DNA of 58,005 nt from positions 1 through 58,005 of the forward strand of contig CAISHQ010000112.1 of assembly GCA_903885195.1 (NCBI GenBank), given 5' to 3'. Shown piece after piece: positions 18,987-28,214 of the stretch. The position numbers and the translations under genes are program-made. The DNA comes from an uncultured Pseudomonadota bacterium (GTDB lineage Bacteria > Pseudomonadota > Gammaproteobacteria > Steroidobacterales > Steroidobacteraceae). Position 1 is the stretch's first letter. Each line of letters opens with the position of its first letter. The notes beneath the pieces were generated by a model. It searched no databases and had not been told where the DNA came from. It worked only from the letters and a program-made list of their open reading frames with translations.

Positions 18987-19946
18987 ATGGACGGGGTGTT
19001 GCAAGCGCTCGGCGGAGACTTGCGGCTGTCCTTGCTGCTGCTTGGCGGTCTGCTCGTGCTCGGGATCGTCGTTTGGGAGCTGGTTCAGCGACGACGCGCG
19101 CGCCGCGCGGATGCCGTTCACCGCGCAGGCCCCCTCGGTCAGCCGCGTGAGCCCACGACGGAGTTTTCGGCCGCGACGTCCGACGATCCGCTGTTCGCAT
19201 CCCGGCCTCAGCCGTCGCGACGTGGCGAGGAGCGTCGAGAGCCTACGCTCGGGATGGCGGACATGCCGATCCGCGAGCGCATTCCGGATCCTCCGTTGGT
19301 CGATCTCGAGTCGGCCCGCAGCATCGATGCGCGTGGTGGCACCATTCCGGTGGTGGAGTCGGTGCCGATGGCCACAGAGACGGCGTCGGCCGCCGTCGAA
19401 CCCGCTGCAGTGGCAGCCGGACCCACTGCGGCCGGACCCACTGCGGCCGAGCCAAGCGGCGCCGAGCCAACCGCCGCCGGCTCAGACGCAGCCGGCAGTG
19501 ATAGCTCTGCCACGCCACGCGTCGAGTGGCCCTCTGAAGAGCAGCGAGTCATCGTCAGCCTGCGTGTGGTGGCCCGCAACGGCGAGCGTTTCACGGGCGC
19601 AAGTCTGCGGCAGGCTCTGCTCGGGGAGGGCTTCGTCCACGGTGACATGGAGATTTTCCATCGCGCTCAGGGCGATGGACAGGTCATCCTGAGCGCCGCG
19701 AGCCTGACGCGGCCCGGTAGCTTCGATCTGGCCACCATGGATTCGGGACTCTACCTTGGTTTGAATCTGTTCGCCGTGTTGCCCGGGCCACTCGCCGGCA
19801 AGGACACGGTCGATAAATTGCTGACGGCAGGTCACACCTTGGCGCGTCGCCTACGCGGCGAGTTGCTCGATGGGCGTGGCGAAGCGCTGAGCGAGGCGCG
19901 CCTCGCCGACATGCGGCGCGAGGCCGCAACCGCCGACCCACGCTAA
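18987..19946 (+). CDS. zipA: Cell division protein ZipA
   Basis: The 319-residue protein has ZipA topology: a short N-terminal segment, one transmembrane helix (LSLLLLGGLLVLGIVVWEL, about 11-29), a basic stretch, and a variable linker of about 140 residues rich in Ala, Pro and Glu. A C-terminal FtsZ-binding domain runs from about 185 (RVIVSLRVVARNGERFTG). It anchors FtsZ to the inner membrane. The linker includes a perfect tandem DNA repeat. It sits between smc and ligA, a common gammaproteobacterial order, and ligA starts three bases after its stop. Confidence 0.9.
   Translation: MDGVLQALGGDLRLSLLLLGGLLVLGIVVWELVQRRRARRADAVHRAGPLGQPREPTTEFSAATSDDPLFASRPQPSRRGEERREPTLGMADMPIRERIPDPPLVDLESARSIDARGGTIPVVESVPMATETASAAVEPAAVAAGPTAAGPTAAEPSGAEPTAAGSDAAGSDSSATPRVEWPSEEQRVIVSLRVVARNGERFTGASLRQALLGEGFVHGDMEIFHRAQGDGQVILSAASLTRPGSFDLATMDSGLYLGLNLFAVLPGPLAGKDTVDKLLTAGHTLARRLRGELLDGRGEALSEARLADMRREAATADPR
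19419..19448 (+). repeat. Perfect 15-bp tandem repeat in the zipA linker
   Basis: GGACCCACTGCGGCC occurs twice head to tail (19419-19433, 19434-19448), adding the five-residue unit GPTAA twice without changing frame. It is a likely length-variable site. Confidence 0.85.
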
Positions 19947-22005
<2,059 letters not shown>

Positions 22006-22031
22006 CGTTCTGTGCCGCTAACGCGGCTGGA

Positions 22032-22853
22032 TCAGATTTTCTTTTCGACCTTGGCTGCTTTGGCGAGCTCGTCGCTGTAGGTGCGCAGCTTCTTCGCGAG
22101 CACCGCCTGGTTCAGCTGTTCCTTGACCTGCTCGAACGGCGGCGGCTGGACTTCGCGGACGTCATCAACACGGATGATGTGCCAGCCAAACTGCGTCTGC
22201 ACGGGCTTGGCAATGGTTTCGCCTTTCTTGAGCGCCACCACGGCTTCGGCGAACGGCTTCACCATGCTGCTCGGGCTGAACCAGCCGAGATCGCCACCGC
22301 GATCACGCGAGGCATCGAGCGAATCTTTGGCCAGGGTCTCGAACTTCTCGCCCTTGCGCAGACGCTCGAGGATCTGGGTGGCCGCGATCTCCGTGGGCAC
22401 GAGGATGTGCCGCGCGCGGTACTCGTTGCGCGAGAGCTGGGCGACCTGCGTGTCGTATTCGGCACGCAGTTCCTGCTCGGTCGGCGTCTTGTCCTTCAGA
22501 TACTTTTCAGCGAGCGCCTGCTGCAGCATGTTCATGCGATCGAGCTGCAGGCGCGAGGCCATGTCGGCCTCCTTGTCGAGACCGTCTTTCTCGGCCTGGG
22601 CTGACAGCACATGCATGCTGATCAGCGAATCGAGCGCGCGCTGCTTCAGCTCCGGCTCGAGGTCCGCCACCGAGCGACCGGTCGCGCTTTTGACGTATGT
22701 GTCGAACACTCCCTGGGTAATGGGCTTTCCCGCCACCGTGGCAACGGGCTTGTTGGCCGGATCGTCGGCCGCGCCGGCTGCATCGGTCTTGGCCTGGCAG
22801 GCGGCAAGCAGGAGGCTGGCCGTGGCCAGGGTCACAAAGCGCAGGGTTTTCAT
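22032..22853 (-). CDS. PpiC-type peptidyl-prolyl cis-trans isomerase lipoprotein
   Basis: The 273-residue protein starts at MKTLRF, giving a lipoprotein signal peptide with lipobox LLAAC and lipidated Cys19. A SurA-like N-terminal helical region follows, then a parvulin domain at about 125-225 (EYRARHILV, GGDLGWFSPSSMVKPFAEAV, TQFGWHIIRV). It probably assists folding of envelope proteins from the membrane, like PrsA/PpiD-type chaperones. It lies 36 bases downstream of bolA in the same direction. Seven extra in-frame residues upstream (from 22874) are not needed for the signal peptide. Confidence 0.92.
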   Translation of the reverse strand: MKTLRFVTLATASLLLAACQAKTDAAGAADDPANKPVATVAGKPITQGVFDTYVKSATGRSVADLEPELKQRALDSLISMHVLSAQAEKDGLDKEADMASRLQLDRMNMLQQALAEKYLKDKTPTEQELRAEYDTQVAQLSRNEYRARHILVPTEIAATQILERLRKGEKFETLAKDSLDASRDRGGDLGWFSPSSMVKPFAEAVVALKKGETIAKPVQTQFGWHIIRVDDVREVQPPPFEQVKEQLNQAVLAKKLRTYSDELAKAAKVEKKI

Positions 22854-22889
22854 GTCGGCAGATCTCATGGTCACAGTGGAAGGGGCGAA

Positions 22890-23156
22890 TTATGAGGGCA
22901 AGCGGGCATCGATGGACAGGGCGTGGATGTCTCTGCCCATCAGTGGCGCCACGGCTGCGTACACGAGGCGATGGCGGGCGAGGGGGGCGAGTCCGACGAA
23001 TTGGGCGCTGCGGATGAGTACGTGGAAGTGGCCGCCTTCGCGAGCTCCAGCGTGGCCCGCATGCAGCGCACTGTCGTCGCGGATCTCCAGCAGATCCGGC
23101 TCCAGGGCCGACTGTAGAGAGGCGCGCAGGCGCTCAAGGCGTGGGGTATCGGTCAT
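22890..23156 (-). CDS. bolA: BolA family protein
   Basis: The 88-residue protein opens at ATG 23156 and contains the BolA fold signature: LLEIRDDSALHAGHAGAREG, then GHFHVLI, RHRLVYAAV and the C-terminal IHALSIDARLP. The histidines and loop match those used by BolA proteins to share an iron-sulfur cluster with monothiol glutaredoxins. The length agrees with the family. It diverges from yciO by only 21 bases. A palindromic -10-like element in that gap could place its transcription start on the start codon. It may equally be called a YrbA/IbaG-type paralogue. Confidence 0.9.
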   Translation of the reverse strand: MTDTPRLERLRASLQSALEPDLLEIRDDSALHAGHAGAREGGHFHVLIRSAQFVGLAPLARHRLVYAAVAPLMGRDIHALSIDARLPS

Positions 23157-23161
23157 GCCGC

Positions 23162-23170
23162 GTATGATAC
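23162..23170. promoter_or_regulatory. Palindromic -10 element for divergent bolA and yciO
   Basis: GTATGATAC reads the same on both strands about its central base. On the plus strand it gives TATGAT ten bases before yciO; on the minus strand it gives TATCAT seven bases before bolA. Neither direction has a good -35 box, and neither gene has a Shine-Dalgarno. Confidence 0.45.
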
Positions 23171-23177
23171 GTCCCCC

Positions 23178-23798
23178 GTGCAACACTTCGAACTGCATCC
23201 GCTCAACCCGCAACTGCGATTGATCCGTCAGGCCGCGAACATCGTCCGCGAGGGCGGCTTGATCGCGTACCCGACGGATTCGTGTTACGCACTCGGGTGC
23301 CACATCGGCGATAAGGACGCCCTCGAACGGATTCGCCGTCTGCGCCAGGCCGATCGTCACCACCACTTCACCTTGGTGTGTCGAGACCTCACCGAGATCG
23401 CCCGCTATGCCAAGGTCGACACCTGGCAATTCCGTCTGCTCAAGGCCTGCACGCCGGGTCCCTACACCTTTATCCTCGAGGCCACCCGCGAGACGCCCCG
23501 GCGGCTGCAGCACGAGAAACGCCGGACCATCGGCATTCGCGTGCCCGATCACCCCGTTCCGCAGATGCTGCTCGCCGAACTGGGTGAACCGATCATGAGT
23601 TCGACGCTGATGTTGCCGGGGGATGAGTTTCCGCTGAACGACGGCGTGGAAATCGCTTCGCGCCTCGCGCGTGACCTCGACGCCTTGCTCGACAGCGGGT
23701 CATGCGGGCTTGAGCCCACCACGGTGGTGGATCTGGCGGCGAAGCCGGCCGTCGTGGTGCGTCAGGGGCGCGGGTCCATTGAGCCGTTCGGTCTGTGA
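23178..23798 (+). CDS. yciO: Sua5/YciO/YrdC/YwlC family protein, YciO type
   Basis: The 206-residue protein starts with GTG at 23178, the only start compatible with the conserved N-terminus. It matches YciO: GGLIAYPTDSCYALGC, the KxxxR-like RIRRLRQADRHHHFTLVC block, TPGPYTFIL and RRTIGIRVPDHPV. The family shares the nucleotide-binding fold of TsaC, which makes threonylcarbamoyl-AMP for the t6A modification of tRNA. YciO is usually regarded as a paralogue with weak or different activity. No leader or Shine-Dalgarno is visible. Confidence 0.9.
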   Translation: MQHFELHPLNPQLRLIRQAANIVREGGLIAYPTDSCYALGCHIGDKDALERIRRLRQADRHHHFTLVCRDLTEIARYAKVDTWQFRLLKACTPGPYTFILEATRETPRRLQHEKRRTIGIRVPDHPVPQMLLAELGEPIMSSTLMLPGDEFPLNDGVEIASRLARDLDALLDSGSCGLEPTTVVDLAAKPAVVVRQGRGSIEPFGL

Positions 23799-23826
23799 GG
23801 GCGCGCGTGCGGGGGTCGGCCTCCGG

Positions 23827-23857
23827 TATACTGCGTCGGCCTCGGTCGAACCGACGC
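23827..23857 (+). promoter_or_regulatory. trpS upstream -10-like box and leader hairpin
   Basis: TATACT (23827-23832) is followed at once by GCGTCGG (23833-23839) pairing with CCGACGC (23851-23857) over an 11-base loop, then an AT-rich stretch to the TTG start. No -35 consensus lies 16-18 bases upstream. Confidence 0.35.
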
Positions 23858-23907
23858 GTATCATCTTAAAATATAACAAACACTGATAAAACAAAGGGTT
23901 GCGCTGA

Positions 23908-25122
23908 TTGAGTAATGTTTCACAGTCAAATCGCGTGCTCTCGGGCATGCGTCCGACCGGTCAATTGCACCTGGGTAACTACCACGGTGCGCTGCGCAAC
24001 TGGGTCGACCTGCAGTACCAGTATCCGTGCTTTTTCTTCGTCGCCGACTGGCATGCCCTGACCACCGGCTACGAGGACACGAGCAAGCTGCCCGAGTACA
24101 CGCACGAGATGGTCATCGACTGGCTCGCCGCCGGACTCAATCCTGGCGTCGCGACCCTGTTCGTGCAGTCGCACGTGCCCGAGCACGCGGAACTGCATCT
24201 GCTGTTGTCGATGATCACGCCGCTCTCCTGGCTCGAGCGCGTTCCAACCTACAAGGACCAGCAGGCCGAGCTCGCGGAGAAGGATCTGGCCACCTACGGC
24301 TTTCTGGGATACCCGTTGCTGCAGTCGGCCGACATCCTGCTGTACCGGCCGGGCTACGTGCCCGTCGGCGAGGATCAGGTCGCGCACGTTGAAATCACCC
24401 GTGAGGTGGCACGGCGCTTCAACCACCTGTTTGGTCGCGAGGCGGATTTCGAGAACAAGGCGGAAAAGGCCGTGTCCGAACTTGGAGGCCGCAACAGCAG
24501 CCTCTATCGCCAGATGCGCAAGAAGTTTCAGGAGACGGGCGACGCCGAGTCGCTCGAGAAAGCGCGCGCCCTGGTCACCGGCAACACGCGCATCACCGTC
24601 GCCGACCGGGAGCGTCTGCTTGGCTATCTCGAAGGCTCGAGCGTGGCGATCCTGCCTGAGCCGCAGGTGTTGCTGACACCGACTCCGAAGTTACCCGGAC
24701 TCGATGGCCGCAAAATGTCGAAGTCTTACGGCAACACCATCGGACTGCGCGAGGATCCCGACTCCGTCGCGAAAAAGCTTAAGACAATGCAGACCGACCC
24801 CGCGCGGGTTCGTCGCAGTGACGCGGGCGATCCGGACAAATGTCCGGTGTGGTCGTTGCACCAGGTGTACTCCGATCAAGCCACGCGCGACTGGGCGGCC
24901 GCCGGTTGTCGCAGTGCCGGCATCGGCTGCCTCGAATGCAAGAAGCCGCTGATCGATCGGGTGGTCGAGGAGTCGACCGCCATGCGCAAGCGGGCCGAGG
25001 AGTACGAAAACAACCCTGAACTCGTTCGCGCGATCCTCACCGAGGGTTGCGAGAAGGCCCGCGATGCGGCCCGCGAGACCCTCGATGAGGTTCGTCGCGC
25101 GATGCACCTGCGTGGGGACTGA
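23908..25122 (+). CDS. trpS: Tryptophanyl-tRNA synthetase with a cysteine-motif insertion
   Basis: The 404-residue class I synthetase has HLGNYH in the HIGH position and GRKMSKSYGN as KMSKS. It is about 70 residues longer than E. coli TrpRS. The extra C-terminal segment holds Cys312, Cys334, Cys341 and Cys344, spaced C-x21-C-x6-C-x2-C. This nearly matches the [4Fe-4S]-binding motif described for Thermotoga maritima TrpRS (C-x22-C-x6-C-x2-C, from memory). It charges tRNA(Trp). I take TTG at 23908, nine bases after AAAGGG; no in-frame ATG precedes the conserved core. scpA starts four bases after its stop. Confidence 0.96.
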   Translation: MSNVSQSNRVLSGMRPTGQLHLGNYHGALRNWVDLQYQYPCFFFVADWHALTTGYEDTSKLPEYTHEMVIDWLAAGLNPGVATLFVQSHVPEHAELHLLLSMITPLSWLERVPTYKDQQAELAEKDLATYGFLGYPLLQSADILLYRPGYVPVGEDQVAHVEITREVARRFNHLFGREADFENKAEKAVSELGGRNSSLYRQMRKKFQETGDAESLEKARALVTGNTRITVADRERLLGYLEGSSVAILPEPQVLLTPTPKLPGLDGRKMSKSYGNTIGLREDPDSVAKKLKTMQTDPARVRRSDAGDPDKCPVWSLHQVYSDQATRDWAAAGCRSAGIGCLECKKPLIDRVVEESTAMRKRAEEYENNPELVRAILTEGCEKARDAARETLDEVRRAMHLRGD

Positions 25123-25126
25123 GCCG

Positions 25127-26017
25127 ATGGCCAAAGCTGATTTGCGATTGGTCCAACCGCCTGCCGAGCCGGCCGACTTGCTGACCCCAGCGCAGGCGGA
25201 GATGCCCTTTGCGGTGGTGCAAGGTGAGCCTGTTACGCAGTTGCCCCGCGATCTCTACATCCCGCCGCAGGCGCTCGAGGTGTTTCTCGAGGCGTTCGAG
25301 GGCCCGCTCGATCTGCTCTTGTATCTGATCCGCCGGCAGAATCTCGACATCCTCGACATTCCCCTCGCGGACATCACGCGTCAGTACATGAACTACATCG
25401 AGTTGATGAACGAGATGCAGCTCGAACTGGCGGGTGAATACCTGGTGATGGCTGCGACGCTTGCGGAGATCAAATCGCGCATGCTGCTGCCGCGCTCGAG
25501 CGAGGCGCAGGCCGAGGAGAGCGACCCGCGCGCCGATCTGGTGCGTCGCCTGCAGGAGTACGAGCGGTTCAAGCAGGCGGCCGAAAGCGTCGATCGCCTG
25601 CCGCGCCTCGAGCGCGACGTGTGGCTGGCACGGGCGGAGAATACGGCCCGTCGACCGGTGACCCAATTGCCGACCGTCACGCTGCAGGAAATGATTGTCG
25701 CGTTCCGCGAGGTAGTGGTCCGCGCGGCGATGTTCCAGCACCATCATGTGCAGCGCGAGCGCCTGTCGGTGCGTGCGCGCATGACCGACGTGCTGGTCGC
25801 GGTCGAGGGCGGTGGGTTCGTGGAGTTCCTCAAGTTGTTCCGACCGGAGGAGGGGCGCATGGGGGTCACCGTGACTTTCATGGCCATTCTGGAGTTGGTG
25901 CGAGAAGGCTTGCTGGATCTCGTGCAGACCGAGCCCTACGGCCCATTGCATGTACGCGGTGCGCACAATCCGCCGGTGCGCCTCGCCATCGATAACGAGG
26001 ACGGCCAACCCGAATGA
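25127..26017 (+). CDS. scpA: Segregation and condensation protein A
   Basis: The 296-residue kleisin shows the ScpA signature FEGPLDLLLYLIRRQNLDILDIPLADITRQY (about 54-85), the conserved GEYLVMAATLAEIKSRMLLP and a C-terminal winged-helix region. It bridges SMC heads in condensin together with ScpB. ATG at 25127 follows the trpS stop closely. Its own stop overlaps the scpB ATG by four bases (26014-26017), implying coupled, stoichiometric synthesis. Confidence 0.96.
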   Translation: MAKADLRLVQPPAEPADLLTPAQAEMPFAVVQGEPVTQLPRDLYIPPQALEVFLEAFEGPLDLLLYLIRRQNLDILDIPLADITRQYMNYIELMNEMQLELAGEYLVMAATLAEIKSRMLLPRSSEAQAEESDPRADLVRRLQEYERFKQAAESVDRLPRLERDVWLARAENTARRPVTQLPTVTLQEMIVAFREVVVRAAMFQHHHVQRERLSVRARMTDVLVAVEGGGFVEFLKLFRPEEGRMGVTVTFMAILELVREGLLDLVQTEPYGPLHVRGAHNPPVRLAIDNEDGQPE

Positions 26018-26706
26018 GTGAGAATCACATCCGCAATGTCATCGAGGCTGCGTTGCTGGCCGGCGGAAAGCCGCTGCAGGTGGCTGAAATCGCGCAGCTG
26101 TTCGACGAAGAAGCTCGACCGGAGAAGGAGCAGATCGTCGAGGGCCTGCGCGCGCTCGAAACCGAGTACGCCGATCGCGGTATCGAACTGAAGGAAACGG
26201 CGAGTGGATGGCGCGTGCAAATCCGCACGGCCTACGGTCGCGAGATTGGTCGGCTGTGGCCGGAGCGGGCGCAGAAGTATTCGCGCGCGCTGCTCGAGAC
26301 GCTCGCCTTGGTCGCCTATCGACAGCCGATCACCCGCGCCGAGATCGAGTCGGTGCGCGGTGTGGCCGTGAACCCCAACATCATCAAGACACTGATGGAG
26401 CGCGACTGGGTGCGCGTGGTGGGGCATCGCGACGTACCCGGTCATCCGGAGCTGCTCGGAACCACGCGCGAGTTTCTCGATTACTTCGGGCTGCGCAGCA
26501 TTGACGAGTTGCCGCCGCTCGCCGAGCTCAAGGCGATGAGCGACATCAACCCGCAGCTCGCACTGCCAGCGCTCGCCGACGAGTCGGGCGTACTCGTGCC
26601 CGTGGCGGAAGGCGATGCCGAAGGCGTCGCGGTTGCCGCTTCGCCGGCGAGCGAACCGCTGCCCGAGGGGCTGCCGGGCCCGGGCGATGAAACCGTCTAC
26701 GTCTGA
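26014..26706 (+). CDS. scpB: Segregation and condensation protein B
   Basis: The 230-residue protein has two winged-helix domains. Motifs include NVIEAALLAGGKPL near the start, then ALLETLALVAYRQPITRAEIE and GVAVNPNIIKTLMERDWV, and the C-terminal LGTTREFLDYFGL. An acidic Ala/Glu/Pro-rich tail of about 45 residues follows. It binds ScpA as a dimer. It shares 20 bases with the start of the next gene (26687-26706), in a different frame. Confidence 0.95.
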   Translation: MSENHIRNVIEAALLAGGKPLQVAEIAQLFDEEARPEKEQIVEGLRALETEYADRGIELKETASGWRVQIRTAYGREIGRLWPERAQKYSRALLETLALVAYRQPITRAEIESVRGVAVNPNIIKTLMERDWVRVVGHRDVPGHPELLGTTREFLDYFGLRSIDELPPLAELKAMSDINPQLALPALADESGVLVPVAEGDAEGVAVAASPASEPLPEGLPGPGDETVYV

Positions 26707-27466
26707 TCCATCCGGCGAGCGTCTGCAAAAAGTGCTGGCGCAGGCGGGGCTTGCCTCTCGCCGTGAGGCCGAAGTCTGGATCACCCGCGGGCGGGTGACG
26801 GTCAACGGCTCACCGGCCGTGCTTGGACAGCGGGTCAGCGGGCGGGACGAAATACGCGTCGATGGCCGGGTGGTTCGGCGCAGCCGCGACGCCAGTAAAC
26901 TCGGCGCCGAAGACACCGTCTTTCTCTGCCACAGATCCACCGGCCAGTCGCTCGCCGAGGAGCTGGTGCCGCGCCTGCCACGGCGCGCCGGTAAGCGTTT
27001 TCTCGCCGTTTCGCCCATGCCGCGTATCGACGGTGGGCTTGAGCTGATGACGAGTGATGGTGCGCTGGCAGCGCGCCTGCAACGCTTGGTGCGCGAGTGG
27101 CCGGTAGAGTTTCTGGTGCGGATCCGCGGCGAACTCGATGAGCCGCATCAGGCCGCGATTCTTCGCGGCGAACTCGACGATGGTCGCGCGCTGGCTGTCG
27201 AATCTCTCGAGGGCTCGGAGGAAGAGGCCGAGATCAGCAATCGTTGGTATCGCGTTCGTATCACGGGTGCGAGCGGCAAGGACGTCAGGCAGTTGTTCGA
27301 ACGCCAAGGCGCACTCGTGAGTCGCGTGCAGCGCACGGCGCTCGGGCCTCTGGCGCTGACGCGCGATCTGAATCGCGGTCAGTTCCGGGCGCTCACGTCC
27401 GAGGAAGCAGCGCTGCTGCGCAGCTCGAAACGCGTCGCTACTGCGCCGAAAACGCCCGACCGCTGA
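26687..27466 (+). CDS. RluB/RsuA-family pseudouridine synthase-like protein with altered catalytic motif
   Basis: The 259-residue protein has an N-terminal S4 RNA-binding domain (ERLQKVLAQAGLASRREAEV) and a RsuA/RluB-type core with NRWYRVRITGASGKDVRQLFE and LVSRVQRTALG. The usual catalytic GRLD motif is not intact. Aligned by distance to the following GL-x-L-x-T-x-DG motif, its aspartate position is Pro112 (segment VSPMPRID); the nearest aspartate is Asp115. It is either a divergent active enzyme with a shortened loop or a catalytically dead RNA-binding paralogue. The start at 26687 gives the S4 domain directly. It sits after scpB, the usual place for rluB. Confidence 0.85.
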   Translation: MKPSTSDPSGERLQKVLAQAGLASRREAEVWITRGRVTVNGSPAVLGQRVSGRDEIRVDGRVVRRSRDASKLGAEDTVFLCHRSTGQSLAEELVPRLPRRAGKRFLAVSPMPRIDGGLELMTSDGALAARLQRLVREWPVEFLVRIRGELDEPHQAAILRGELDDGRALAVESLEGSEEEAEISNRWYRVRITGASGKDVRQLFERQGALVSRVQRTALGPLALTRDLNRGQFRALTSEEAALLRSSKRVATAPKTPDR

Positions 27467-28214
27467 CGCCTCGCGAACGAGGCCCGAGCAGCGCGACGAA
27501 GGGATCGACGATGGTCTCGGGCGCGGGCAGCGTATCGGGATTTTCCGACGGATAGGCCTGACGCCGCATCGGGGTGCGGCAGCGACCGGGGTCGACCGAA
27601 TTCACTCGCACGGAAGTCTTCTCGAGCTCGTCTGCGAGCACCTGCACGAATCCTTCGAGCGCGAACTTCGATACCGAGTAGGCGCCCCAGTACGCACGGC
27701 CGCGTCGGCCGACGCCGCTCGAGGTGCAGATCACCGAGGCATCGCTTGAGGCACGAAGTGCCGGCAGCAGCACCTGTGTCAGGGCGAACATCGCCGTGAC
27801 GTTGACGTGCATGACCTTGACCCAGGTCGGCACATCGAAGTGCTCGATCGGGCTCAGAATGCCGAGGAGTCCCGCGTTGTGCACCAGTCCGTCGAGTCGA
27901 CCCCAGCGCTTCTCGATGGCCGTGGCGATGGCGTCGTAGTCACCGGCGACCGCCTTTTCGAGATCGAGCGGCGCAATGAGCGGCTCAGCCACCGCGCTGC
28001 CGTCAGATCGGCGCAGCGCAACGATCTCGTCGTAGACAGCTTCGAGCTTCTTGACGTTGCGACCGAGCAGAAGCACCTCGGCGCCGCGGCGTGCGCATTC
28101 GAGTGCCAGCGCCCGGCCTATGCCGCTCGTTGGCCCTGTTATGGCGATGACCCGGCCCGCGAGTTCATCGGGCTCCAACGCGATCCGTCTTGGATCGAAA
28201 CTGATGTCGTTCAT
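27438..28214 (-). CDS. YciK-like short-chain dehydrogenase/reductase
   Basis: The 258-residue SDR has the cofactor motif TGPTSGIGRA (about 26-35), LVHNAG, an active-site serine region (CTSSGVGRR), and YSVSK for the Tyr/Lys pair. PGRCRTPMRRQAYP near the C-terminus is typical of YciK-type proteins. The substrate is unknown. It is the last gene of the ubiG operon, and its ATG overlaps the upstream stop by four bases (28211-28214). Its 3' end overlaps the convergent RluB-like gene by 29 bases. Confidence 0.9.
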   Translation of the reverse strand: MNDISFDPRRIALEPDELAGRVIAITGPTSGIGRALALECARRGAEVLLLGRNVKKLEAVYDEIVALRRSDGSAVAEPLIAPLDLEKAVAGDYDAIATAIEKRWGRLDGLVHNAGLLGILSPIEHFDVPTWVKVMHVNVTAMFALTQVLLPALRASSDASVICTSSGVGRRGRAYWGAYSVSKFALEGFVQVLADELEKTSVRVNSVDPGRCRTPMRRQAYPSENPDTLPAPETIVDPFVALLGPRSRGVSGRAFSAQ

